64,000 nt of DNA from the NCBI RefSeq assembly GCF_001701025.1, contig NZ_CP016793.1, positions 2,604,001 to 2,668,000 of the forward strand, in the 5' to 3' direction. Below, piece after piece: positions 24,078 through 32,037 of this stretch (position 1 is its first letter; the number at the start of each line of letters is the position of its first letter). The translations under genes were made by a program, and so were the position numbers. Under the pieces are notes generated by a model. That model worked only from the letters and a program-made list of their open reading frames with translations. It did no database searches and was not told the DNA's origin. Source of the stretch: Lentzea guizhouensis (GTDB taxonomy: Bacteria; Actinomycetota; Actinomycetes; Mycobacteriales; Pseudonocardiaceae).

Positions 24078-25130
24078 ATGACCACGAACCGGACTGTGCA
24101 GACCGCCGCTGACGCCGCGTTGTGGCTGGCGGTGCACCGCGGCTGGCACGTCCTGCCTCTCAACTACGGCACCAAAACCCCGCTGCGCGGCTGCGCCGAC
24201 TGCCGCGCCGAGAACACCGACCACACTCCGCAGACCTGCCCGTGCCTGGCACGTGGCGACGGGGCGCTGTGCCACGGCGTGTGGGCCGCCACCACCGACG
24301 CGAGCGTGATCAGCCGCTGGGCGCAGCGCTGGCACACCAGCGTCTGGGCCGTGCACCTCGGGGCGTCCGGGCTGCTCGCGGTCGACCTCGACACCCGCCC
24401 CGGTCCGCCGCCGCGCCACCCGCTCAACGGCCTGCCCTGGCCCGCCGACGAGCCCCCGCCGGTGGACGGGCTGGACACCTACGCCACCCTCGCCGCGCTA
24501 TCCGGTGGCACGGTCGGCGACACGTTCACCACCGACACGCCCTCCGGCGGTCTGCACCTCGTCCACGAGGCAGAGCCGGGCCGGTGGAAGGGCAGTCACG
24601 GCAAGGTCCGCGACGGCGACGACACTGTGCGCACCGGCCTTGGATGGCAGATCGACATCAAGGCCTACGGCGGCTATGTCGTGCTGCCCGGTTCCACGAG
24701 CAAGGCCGGTCTGTACCGGCGCAGCTCGACCACCACCACGCCGTTGTGGCGCCCGGACTGGCTGGCCGACGCCCTGGCCCGCACCGGCCACGACCGCACC
24801 GCCACACCCGCCAAGGCCACGTCCGCACCGGCGCCCGTAGCGACTGGCGGGCGGAGCGGCCCGAGGCGCTACGCCGTCGGCGCCCTGCGGTCCGCCTGCA
24901 CCGAGCTCGCGGTGATGGAGCCCAACAGCGGACGCAACCGCAAGCTGTTCCGCTCGACCACCCGCCTGGCGGGCATGGTCGCCGCTGGATGGATCGACCG
25001 CACCGAGGTGGAAACCGCGCTGGCCGCCGCCGCCGGCCACGCCGGGCTCCCAGCCGGGGAGATCCGCTACGCCCTCACGTCCGGGTTCAACCGGCCGCTT
25101 CCCGTCCCGGACATCCGGAGCGCCGCGTGA
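24078..25130 (+). CDS. Bifunctional DNA primase/polymerase (PrimPol)
   Basis: This 350-aa protein has the PrimPol N-terminal domain: GWHVLPLNYGTKTPL (22-36), the acidic metal pair AVDLD (D103, D105), SGGLHLV (His160) and QIDIKAYGGYVVLPGS (D193). A Cys cluster (CADC ... CPC ... C, 39-65) sits near the N-terminus. PrimPol proteins start and extend DNA strands; in AICEs they serve as replication initiator modules. The ribosome site is strong (AGGAAGGGA). The helicase-like gene follows by 55 nt and the two probably act together at an origin on the excised circle. Confidence 0.9.
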   Translation: MTTNRTVQTAADAALWLAVHRGWHVLPLNYGTKTPLRGCADCRAENTDHTPQTCPCLARGDGALCHGVWAATTDASVISRWAQRWHTSVWAVHLGASGLLAVDLDTRPGPPPRHPLNGLPWPADEPPPVDGLDTYATLAALSGGTVGDTFTTDTPSGGLHLVHEAEPGRWKGSHGKVRDGDDTVRTGLGWQIDIKAYGGYVVLPGSTSKAGLYRRSSTTTTPLWRPDWLADALARTGHDRTATPAKATSAPAPVATGGRSGPRRYAVGALRSACTELAVMEPNSGRNRKLFRSTTRLAGMVAAGWIDRTEVETALAAAAGHAGLPAGEIRYALTSGFNRPLPVPDIRSAA

Positions 25131-25185
25131 GTCCCACCCGCACCACCGCACCACCCACACCAGGCACGGAAGGGAGGACCCGCAC

Positions 25186-26871
25186 ATGAGCATCACCGCC
25201 GACCCCACCCCCGACACCAGCAACGGCGACCACAGCGTGCCCGCCGACCGCCCGGCGATCCAGATCGGCGGCGAGGCCGAAACGATCCGCGTCCTCACGG
25301 CCGCGCTGGGACAGGGCGCGCTGCCCGACGTTTACGTCTGCGGCGGGCAGCTGGTGCACCTCTCGCGCGTGTCCGGCAAAGCCGCCGGCGCCGCGGAGCA
25401 CGCCCACCAGGCCGCCTCCGGGGCGCTGCCGGTGCAGGCCGACCCGCTCACCGCGTCGTCGCTGGCGTGGCTGCTGGCCCACCACGCCTACGTCTACCGC
25501 GACAAGTTCAACAAGCAGACCGACCAATGGGAGCAGGTCGAGGCCAGCCCCACCAAAGCCGCCCTGTCCGCGGTGCTGTCCACCCGCTACTGGCCCGACG
25601 TCCGCCCGCTCACCGGCGTGGTCACCTCACCGGTGCTGCGCCCTGACGGCACCCTGCTGCAGACCGCCGGATACGACACCCCAACCGGCCTGTACTACGC
25701 CCCCAACACCGCCATGCCGCACATCCCCGCGCAACCATCCACACAGGAAGTCACCGACGCGCGCGAGTTCGTGCTCGGCACGCTGCTGCGGGACTTCCCG
25801 TTCGTCGCCCCGGCCGACAAGGCCAACCACATCGGCCTGCTGGTCGCGCCGATCCTGCGCCCCTACCTGGGGTGCCTGACCCCGTTCGGTCTGATCTCCG
25901 CCACTACGCAGTCCAGCGGCAAGACGCTGCTGGCCGAGATCCCCGGCTACCTCTACGGCCGCAAACACCTCGTGTGGCGCAAGGGCGACGACTCCGAGCT
26001 GGAGAAGTCCATCACCAGCGCCCTGCACAGCACCGCCCCGGTGATGCTGTGGGACAACCTCGCCGAAGGAACCGAAGTCAACTCCGCGGTGCTGGCCAAG
26101 CTGCTCACCGGTCCGCAGTGGGATGCCCGGATGCTCGGCTCCAACGGTGCCGGGTTCGAGGCGGCCAACGACCGGCTGTGGCTGGCCACCGGCAACAACA
26201 TCCGGCTGGGCGGCGACATGGCCACCCGCACCGCCCTCGTGCGGCTCGACCCCAACGACCCGCACCCCGACCAGCGCGACCAGACCGGGTTCGGCATCCC
26301 GCACCTGGACGACTGGCTCAAGAAACCCGCCAACCGCGTCACCGTGCTGCGGCACCTGCTCATCCTGGTCATGGACTGGATCAACGCCGGAGCACCCCGC
26401 AGTGGTCACACCATGCGCCAGTTCACTAGCTGGGCAGACGCGGCCGGCGGGTTCCTCGCCCACCACAGCATCGACGGGTTCCTCGACAACCTGGAGGAGA
26501 TGCGCGAGGCCGACGACGAGAACACCGAATGGACCGCGTTCCTCGCCCAGTGGCACGAGCTGCACGGAGACCAGCGCCTGCGCAGCAAGGTCCTGTGCCA
26601 CAGCGCCGAACCCCAGCTCATCGGCGACCAGCTGGTCGACCGCTGGGAAGGCACCTTCCTCACCGACGACCGGGACCGCATCCTGTCCCCGAAGAGCATC
26701 GGCAAACTGCTCACCGGCCACGTCGGCCGCTGGCACGGCCGCCACGTCCTGCGCAGCACCCTCGACAAGCACGCCAACTCCCTCGTGTTCTGGGTCGAAA
26801 CCAGCCCCGAACAGGCACAACCCGACCACGACCACACCAGCGCCGCCGACGACCAGACGGCACTGATGTAG
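25186..26871 (+). CDS. Replication helicase-like ATPase
   Basis: This 561-aa protein has a P-loop variant ATTQSSGKT (about 239-247), Walker B VMLWDN (about 285-290) and a sensor segment LATGNNIRLGGD. This is the layout of plasmid/phage primase-helicase ATPases that follow PrimPol genes. The N-terminal 180 residues are of unknown fold and the C-terminal part holds helical, Trp-containing segments. An AGGGAGG ribosome site precedes ATG 25186. It probably unwinds DNA at the element's origin; the GCGGGTTTG repeats just downstream are candidate binding sites. Confidence 0.85.
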   Translation: MSITADPTPDTSNGDHSVPADRPAIQIGGEAETIRVLTAALGQGALPDVYVCGGQLVHLSRVSGKAAGAAEHAHQAASGALPVQADPLTASSLAWLLAHHAYVYRDKFNKQTDQWEQVEASPTKAALSAVLSTRYWPDVRPLTGVVTSPVLRPDGTLLQTAGYDTPTGLYYAPNTAMPHIPAQPSTQEVTDAREFVLGTLLRDFPFVAPADKANHIGLLVAPILRPYLGCLTPFGLISATTQSSGKTLLAEIPGYLYGRKHLVWRKGDDSELEKSITSALHSTAPVMLWDNLAEGTEVNSAVLAKLLTGPQWDARMLGSNGAGFEAANDRLWLATGNNIRLGGDMATRTALVRLDPNDPHPDQRDQTGFGIPHLDDWLKKPANRVTVLRHLLILVMDWINAGAPRSGHTMRQFTSWADAAGGFLAHHSIDGFLDNLEEMREADDENTEWTAFLAQWHELHGDQRLRSKVLCHSAEPQLIGDQLVDRWEGTFLTDDRDRILSPKSIGKLLTGHVGRWHGRHVLRSTLDKHANSLVFWVETSPEQAQPDHDHTSAADDQTALM

Positions 26872-26902
26872 CCGCGGCCAGCAGCTGCCGTGCACCCCCG
26901 CT

Positions 26903-27036
26903 GCGGGTTTAGCGCGGGTCTGCGGGTTTGCTCCGGGTTTCCCGCGGGTTTGACCCGCACCCAAACCCGCACACCATCACCGCAGTTCACAGCCCTGCCG
27001 TACCCAAGTTGCGGGTTTGCGGGTTTGAAACCCGCA
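26903..27036. repeat. GCGGGTTTG repeat array B
   Basis: Copies of GCGGGTTTG or one-base variants occur at 26903-26911 (TTTA), 26922-26930, 26944-26952, 26962-26970 (inverted), 27011-27019 and 27019-27027, with an inverted AAACCCGC just after. They lie directly behind the replication genes and before xis/int. The array shares its 9-mer with array A, 7.5 kb away. Confidence 0.75.
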
Positions 27037-27079
27037 TCCCACACCAGCCCGTACACGCAACGGGCCACCCACACCGCCC

Positions 27080-27110
27080 GGACGGCTCGAACCGCCAACC
27101 ACGCACCGCC
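27080..27110. repeat. GGCTCGAACCGCC element, copy 3
   Basis: ACGGCTCGAACCGCCAACCACGC at 27082-27104 matches the core and right flank of the elements at 12869-12884 and 13975-13990 with small changes. Here the flanks (CCGCCCGGACGG) are direct rather than inverted repeats. It lies 54 nt before the excisionase ATG. Confidence 0.5.
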
Positions 27111-27149
27111 CGGACGGCCACACCGCACCACCACACAGAACGGTCTGCC

Positions 27150-27476
27150 ATGTCCAACGCTGACAGTCCCAAGCTGCACAAGCCCGTAGATGTCGCCAAG
27201 CGCCTCGGATGCTCGGAATGGTGGGTGAAGGAGCAGGCACGCCGCCGTCGAATCCCGTATAGCTGGATCGGTGGGCGCTACCTATTCACCGACGCCCACA
27301 TCAACGAAATCGTGTTGATCTGCGAGAAGCGGCCGGTTTCGGTCGAAACCCCAGTCACTCATCAAGGTGAATCGCCGCGCAGCGTCCCTTCTTCCGGTGA
27401 ACAGCCCGTGGTGAGGCTTCGTGCGCGTCCACCGCGCCGCGCACGCGCAACAGCGGGCCGTTCGACTGCCGCATGA
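27150..27476 (+). CDS. Excisionase-like winged-helix DNA-binding protein
   Basis: This 108-aa product starts with KPVDVAKRLGCSEWWVKEQA, then RRRRIPYSWIGGRYLFTDAH, a MerR/excisionase-type helix-turn-helix with wing (about 10-52). A disordered basic tail follows. Its position directly before the integrase gene matches xis of AICEs, which biases Int toward excision. A 15-bp stem-loop lies between the two genes and may tune integrase levels. Some members of this class also regulate. Confidence 0.85.
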   Translation: MSNADSPKLHKPVDVAKRLGCSEWWVKEQARRRRIPYSWIGGRYLFTDAHINEIVLICEKRPVSVETPVTHQGESPRSVPSSGEQPVVRLRARPPRRARATAGRSTAA

Positions 27477-27483
27477 CAACTTC

Positions 27484-27521
27484 TGTGCACGCCGTCGCAT
27501 TAAATAGCGACGGCGTGCACA
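27484..27521 (+). terminator. 15-bp stem-loop between xis and int
   Basis: TGTGCACGCCGTCGC (27484-27498) pairs perfectly with GCGACGGCGTGCACA (27507-27521) around an AT-rich loop. It lies 19 nt before the integrase ATG, so it may attenuate read-through from xis into int or protect the transcript. Confidence 0.7.
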
Positions 27522-27540
27522 TTCATTTCCTGGAGAGCGA

Positions 27541-29055
27541 ATGGGATTCGCAGAGAATCGCGGTGACTACTATCGTGCTCGATACAAGATCGCGCCTGGC
27601 AAGTACGGCACGGTAAAGAACGAGTTCGGTGAGACCATCCGATACGCCAAGAAGCGTGATGCGGAGAAGGCCGCCAACGATGCAGAGGCAGACATTCGCA
27701 GCGGGCGTGTCAGTGCCGTCAAACAGGCTGGTGTGCTGTTCGGTGAGTACGTGGATAAATGGTACGCGGCGCAGGACCTGGCAGCGTCTACGATGCAGAA
27801 CTACCGCAGGCACATCGAGGAACACATTCTGCCCACATTCGGGGACAAGATAATTGGAGAAATCCGGCCCTTGGACGTGAACGAGTGGGAGAAGAGCGAG
27901 CGCGCCGCAGGCTACGCCGAGTCCAGCATCAAAACCTGGCGGGGAACTCTGCACCTGGTCTTCGCCGACGCGGTCGACGACCCGACCATTCCGATCGACT
28001 CGAACCCGGCGGCAAGGCGCCGAGGCAGAGGTAAGCGTGCGGGTAGGTCCAGCAAGCGAGGACCCGAGAAGGCGATCACGACCATGCTCGGGGTGCTGCT
28101 GATCGCCGAACGCGCAGCCCTGTTGTCTGGCCGCGATGACGAGTTCGTGGCCATCGTGACCAAGGGCTACACCGGAATGCGCTGGGGCGAGCTGGTTGGT
28201 TTGGAGGCTCAGTACGTGAAGAAAAGCGGTATTCGCGTCGAATGGCAGCTTTACGAGCTGGACACAGGAGAGTTTCACAGGTGTCCGCCGAAGGATGACT
28301 CATACCGGACGATCGACACTCCGGAGTGGCATTCATGGCTGCTCGTTGAGCATCTGGCCAAACGAAGCGCTGGACCATGCACATGTCATGGCCTTGACTA
28401 CGTGTTCACCGGCCATCGGCCGAGCAACACCTCTGCGCGAAGTACGGGCGCGAAACTCGTTGATGTCGCACGGCTTGCCGCGGTGTCTGTCGGAACCGTG
28501 TCCAACGTGCTCAACCGGCCAGCGACGGTGCCGATGAGGACCCGGCTCGCTGTCGAGAGCGCGATTTCGGATCTCGGTTATGTCCGTGGCGGCGCACCGA
28601 CGCAGCTTGCCGCGCACTGGCGCCGGAACGGGTTCGCGACGTGGCTGTTCAAACCGGCCGCAACAGGTTGGTATCCGGCGAAGGCGCCGCACGCGGCTCG
28701 ACCGGTGCCCATCATCGGCAACCCGTGGCCTGGAGTGCCGGCACGTGGCAGGAATGCCACGGCACGTGCTGACGCGTCGTGGCTGCCCGTCGCGCCCGGT
28801 CTAACGCCGCACGGACTGCGGCACACGCACAAGACGCTCCTGGTGGAGCTGAACGTGCCGAAACCACTCCAGGATGAGCGGATGGGGCACTTGGACGGCT
28901 CTGTGCAGGGTCGCTACTCGCACGTGACGCAGTCGATGAGGCATCAGCTCATGGCGGACCTCACAGAGGTCTGGGAGCAAGCATTGGAGTTGCGGCGGGT
29001 GATGAGCCCGACCTCGCCGGTTGTTGTCCTCGACAGGCTTCTCAGAGCCTCTTGA
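27541..29055 (+). CDS. Tyrosine integrase with internal LacI-type helix-turn-helix
   Basis: This 504-aa protein has a SAM-like arm-binding/core-binding part (EYVDKWYAAQDLAASTMQNY) and all catalytic residues: Arg214 (GMRWGEL), Lys251 (PPKDDSYRT), His424-Arg427 (HGLRHTH), His450 (MGHLDG) and the nucleophile Tyr459 (GRYSHV). Between Lys251 and the HxxR motif lies an unusual insertion. Residues 304-345 (KLVDVARLAAVSVGTVSNVL, then NRPATVPMRTRLAVESAISD) are a textbook LacI-family DNA-binding head. The extra length (504 aa) comes from this and a following linker. The gene ends about 125 nt from the tRNA-Pro 3' end, the expected target. ATG 27541 has a TGGAGAG ribosome site. Confidence 0.93.
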   Translation: MGFAENRGDYYRARYKIAPGKYGTVKNEFGETIRYAKKRDAEKAANDAEADIRSGRVSAVKQAGVLFGEYVDKWYAAQDLAASTMQNYRRHIEEHILPTFGDKIIGEIRPLDVNEWEKSERAAGYAESSIKTWRGTLHLVFADAVDDPTIPIDSNPAARRRGRGKRAGRSSKRGPEKAITTMLGVLLIAERAALLSGRDDEFVAIVTKGYTGMRWGELVGLEAQYVKKSGIRVEWQLYELDTGEFHRCPPKDDSYRTIDTPEWHSWLLVEHLAKRSAGPCTCHGLDYVFTGHRPSNTSARSTGAKLVDVARLAAVSVGTVSNVLNRPATVPMRTRLAVESAISDLGYVRGGAPTQLAAHWRRNGFATWLFKPAATGWYPAKAPHAARPVPIIGNPWPGVPARGRNATARADASWLPVAPGLTPHGLRHTHKTLLVELNVPKPLQDERMGHLDGSVQGRYSHVTQSMRHQLMADLTEVWEQALELRRVMSPTSPVVVLDRLLRAS

Positions 29056-29128
29056 CCGGGAGCCTCTCCGGGGGTGAAACGGGAGTTGTTCTCCCAGATT
29101 TCTCCCAGAACAGTCCGCGAACACAAAT

Positions 29129-29163
29129 CAGGCCCTGTCCACGTCTACTGTGGACAGGGCCTG
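29129..29163. terminator. 14-bp stem-loop between int and tRNA-Pro
   Basis: CAGGCCCTGTCCAC (29129-29142) pairs perfectly with GTGGACAGGGCCTG (29150-29163) around GTCTACT. It can stop int transcripts from the left and tRNA transcripts from the right. Confidence 0.8.
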
Positions 29164-29180
29164 ACCTGTATCTATTTCAA

Positions 29181-29254
<74 letters not shown>

Positions 29255-29272
29255 GCTGGAACGAGTAGAACT

Positions 29273-30226
29273 CTACATCATGTCCTTCCTAGCTCCGAAT
29301 CGGACCCCCTCATTCCGGTCCTGACCAGGCATGACCGGCCTCGGGACCAAGGTGAGCAAGGAGGCCTCCGGCGGGCAGCAGAAGCGCACCGGGGCGTAAG
29401 GGGAAGTGCCCATGCCGGCGGAGACGTTCATCCACATGTGGGAGCCCCAGCGGGAAACGCCGCGGGCGCGGGTGCGGTCGAGCTCGCAGTTCGTGACCAG
29501 GGCGCCGTAGAAGGGGACGCGGAGCTGGCCGCCGTGGGTGTGGCCCGCCATGACGAAGTCGTAGCCGTCGGCGGCGAACGGGTCCAGGACGCGGGGTTCC
29601 GGGGAGTGGGTGACGCCCAGGCGCAGGGCTGCGCGGGGGTCGGGGGCGCCGGCGATGTCGGCGTAGCGGTCGCGCTTGAGGTGCGGGTCGTCGAGGCCCG
29701 CTGCGAAGACGGTCTGGCCGGCGACCTCGATGGTGCGGCGGACGTGGGTGAGGTCCTGCCAGCCGCGTTCGATCATGCCGGCGCGGAGGTCTCGCCACGG
29801 GAGGGTGACGCCGTGGATGCGCTTGGTCTTGGCCGACGGGAGCAGGTAGCGCACCGGGTTCTTCATCCGCGGGGCGTAGTAGTCGTTGCTGCCGAAGACG
29901 AAGACGCCGGGGCGGTCCAGGAGTGGGCCGAGGGCGCGCAGGACGGCGGGGACGGCGTCCTTGTGGGCGAGGTTGTCGCCCGTGTTCACGACCAGGTCCG
30001 GGTTCAGGTCGTTGAGCGCGGCGACCCAGCGCTGCTTGGAGACCTGGTTCGGGGTCATGTGCAGGTCTGAGATGTGCAACACCCTCATCGGCTTGGCGCC
30101 GGGGGCGAGCACGGGGACCGTCGCGGTGCGCAGGGTCCAGTGCCTTCTCTCGATTCCCGCCGCGTACGCGATGGTCGCGGTGCCGAGGGCGGTCGTGGCG
30201 AGGAGTGCGCGGCCGAGCTTGTTCAC
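29273..30226 (-). CDS. Membrane-anchored metallophosphoesterase
   Basis: This 317-aa protein has an N-terminal hydrophobic anchor ([18 protein letters not shown]) and all calcineurin-like metal motifs: [24 protein letters not shown] and GHTHGGQLR. It resembles YkuE-type phosphoesterases that act outside the membrane, often on cell-envelope phosphodiesters; the substrate is unknown. It is the first chromosomal gene past the tRNA and is divergent from the YqeY gene. Confidence 0.9.
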   Translation of the reverse strand: MNKLGRALLATTALGTATIAYAAGIERRHWTLRTATVPVLAPGAKPMRVLHISDLHMTPNQVSKQRWVAALNDLNPDLVVNTGDNLAHKDAVPAVLRALGPLLDRPGVFVFGSNDYYAPRMKNPVRYLLPSAKTKRIHGVTLPWRDLRAGMIERGWQDLTHVRRTIEVAGQTVFAAGLDDPHLKRDRYADIAGAPDPRAALRLGVTHSPEPRVLDPFAADGYDFVMAGHTHGGQLRVPFYGALVTNCELDRTRARGVSRWGSHMWMNVSAGMGTSPYAPVRFCCPPEASLLTLVPRPVMPGQDRNEGVRFGARKDMM

Positions 30227-30294
30227 GTGTCAAGGGTACGGAAGACGGATAACTCGATCGGCGCCGCATCCGGCGGGCGGTACCGTTCTGCGCC

Positions 30295-30765
30295 ATGGCG
30301 GAGTTGAAGACGCGGCTGCAGAGCGACCTGACTGCGGCGATGAAGGCCAGGGAGACGGTCACGGCCGGTGCTCTGCGCATGGCGCTCACGGCGGTCACGA
30401 ACGAGGAGGTCTCCGGCGAGCAGGCCCGTGAGCTCAGCGACGACGAGGTCGTGAAGGTGCTGATGCGCGAGGCCAAGAAGCGCAAGGAGGCCGCGGAGGC
30501 TTTCGCGGGTGCCGGGCGCGCGGAGAAGGCCGAGCTGGAGCGGGCGGAGCTCGCCGTGCTGGAGACCTACCTGCCGAAGCAGCTCGACGACGCCGAGATC
30601 GCGTCCATTGTGGACAACGTGGTGGCTGCGCTGGCCGAGCAGTCCGGTGAGGCGCCGGGCCCGAAGCAGATGGGTCAGGTCATGAAGGCCGTCAACGCCG
30701 AGGTGGCCGGGCGTGCCGAGGGTGGCCGGGTGGCCGCCGCGGTGAAGGCGAAGCTGACCTCCTGA
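30295..30765 (+). CDS. GatB/YqeY-domain protein
   Basis: This 156-aa protein matches the YqeY family over its whole length: LKTRLQSDLTAAMKARETVT, ALTAVTNEEVSGEQARELSD, VLMREAKKRKEAAEAFAGAG, YLPKQLDDAEI and GPKQMGQVMKAVNAEVAGRA. YqeY resembles the tail domain of the GatB amidotransferase subunit and may bind tRNA; its exact job is unsettled. It is followed by a strong shared terminator. Confidence 0.92.
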   Translation: MAELKTRLQSDLTAAMKARETVTAGALRMALTAVTNEEVSGEQARELSDDEVVKVLMREAKKRKEAAEAFAGAGRAEKAELERAELAVLETYLPKQLDDAEIASIVDNVVAALAEQSGEAPGPKQMGQVMKAVNAEVAGRAEGGRVAAAVKAKLTS

Positions 30766-30772
30766 GACCGAG

Positions 30773-30802
30773 AAGGCCCCTCCGCACATGAGGAGGGGCC
30801 TT
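30773..30802. terminator. Bidirectional terminator
   Basis: AAGGCCCCTCC (30773-30783) pairs with GGAGGGGCCTT (30792-30802), followed by TTTG. It lies between the convergent YqeY and MFS genes and can serve both. Confidence 0.85.
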
Positions 30803-30804
30803 TG

Positions 30805-31977
30805 TCATGCCCGTACGCGGTCGCGTTGCCGGGCGAGCAGCCAGCCGATCCCCGCCACCAGCAGGCCGCCCGCACCGACCACCACGAAGCCCAGCGGTGC
30901 GCCGCCGTGGTCGATCGCCACGCCCGCGAGCGGTGAGCCGATGGCGCTGCCGACCGTGAACGCCGAGCCCTGCAACCCCAGCGCGAGCCCTCGGGCCGTG
31001 GCGGGGGCGAGCCGGCTGATGTGCTCGCCGGAGGCCGCGATCAGCGGCGCGCACATCAGGTTCATCGGGATGAGCAGCAGGCACAGCCACAGGACGCTGC
31101 CGTCGCCGAGCCCGACCGGCATCTCCAGCAGTCCCATCAGCGCGAGCAGCACCAGCACGCTCGGTGTCCGCTTCACGCCGCCGTAGACCAGGCCGCCGGT
31201 GATCGAGGACGCGCACATCGCGAAGAACGCGACGCCGATCCAGCCCTGCTTCCCGGCGTGCTCGAGGCTCGCGATCGTCGAGACCTCCATGCCCACCAGG
31301 CAGAGCGTCGCGCCCGCGCACACCACGAACACACCGATGACCGGGCCGCGCAGCCATTCGGAGACCCGCGGCTTCGGGCCGTCGACGACCTCGTCCTGGT
31401 GCACCATCGGCGGGTTCGCGACGTACAGCAGCACGCCGGCCACCAGGATCGAGACGCCGATGAACACCAGTGCCGCGTCAGTGGAGAACTTGGTCGCCAT
31501 GAACACCCCAAGCGCGGGACCGGCCATGAACGACAGCTCGACGGAGATCGAGTCGAGCGACAACGCGACCCGGCGCTGCCCCTCCGGCACCAGCGCGGTG
31601 ATGATCTGCCGCCCGATCGACATCATCGGCACGCCGAGCAACCCCACGGCGAACGACGCGACCAGCAGCGTCCAGTACGACAGCAGCGGCGCGACGAGCC
31701 AGAACGCGGTCGACGCCGTGACGCTCAGCGCGAGCATCAGGCGCAGGCCGCGTTCGTCGATCAGCTTGCCCATCAACGGCGCGCCCAGCCCCATGCCGAC
31801 GGTGCCCGCCGCACCGACCAGCCCGGCCGCGCCGTAGCCCTCGTCCAGCGTGACGGCGACGTGCAGCGTGAGGATCACGCCGGTCGCCGCCGGTGGCATC
31901 CGCGCAAACAACATCAACAGCACGAGCGGCCGGACCTTGGGCAGCACGAGGACGTGTTTGAACGGGGCGAGGTTCAC
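30805..31977 (-). CDS. MFS transporter
   Basis: This 390-aa protein has about 12 hydrophobic segments, an early VLLMLFARMPPAATGVILTL helix, a loop GKLIDERGLRL corresponding to the MFS signature between helices 2 and 3, and a central charged loop (HQDEVVDGPKPRVSEWLRGP). It most resembles drug or metabolite efflux carriers of the major facilitator superfamily; the substrate cannot be inferred. It is monocistronic, 60 nt downstream of the gluconokinase gene on the same strand. Confidence 0.88.
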   Translation of the reverse strand: MNLAPFKHVLVLPKVRPLVLLMLFARMPPAATGVILTLHVAVTLDEGYGAAGLVGAAGTVGMGLGAPLMGKLIDERGLRLMLALSVTASTAFWLVAPLLSYWTLLVASFAVGLLGVPMMSIGRQIITALVPEGQRRVALSLDSISVELSFMAGPALGVFMATKFSTDAALVFIGVSILVAGVLLYVANPPMVHQDEVVDGPKPRVSEWLRGPVIGVFVVCAGATLCLVGMEVSTIASLEHAGKQGWIGVAFFAMCASSITGGLVYGGVKRTPSVLVLLALMGLLEMPVGLGDGSVLWLCLLLIPMNLMCAPLIAASGEHISRLAPATARGLALGLQGSAFTVGSAIGSPLAGVAIDHGGAPLGFVVVGAGGLLVAGIGWLLARQRDRVRA

Positions 31978-32037
31978 ACCCCATACTTACTTTGCCTGGC
32001 TAATGATTTACAGGGCGTTTTCTTGAGGTGCTCAAGA

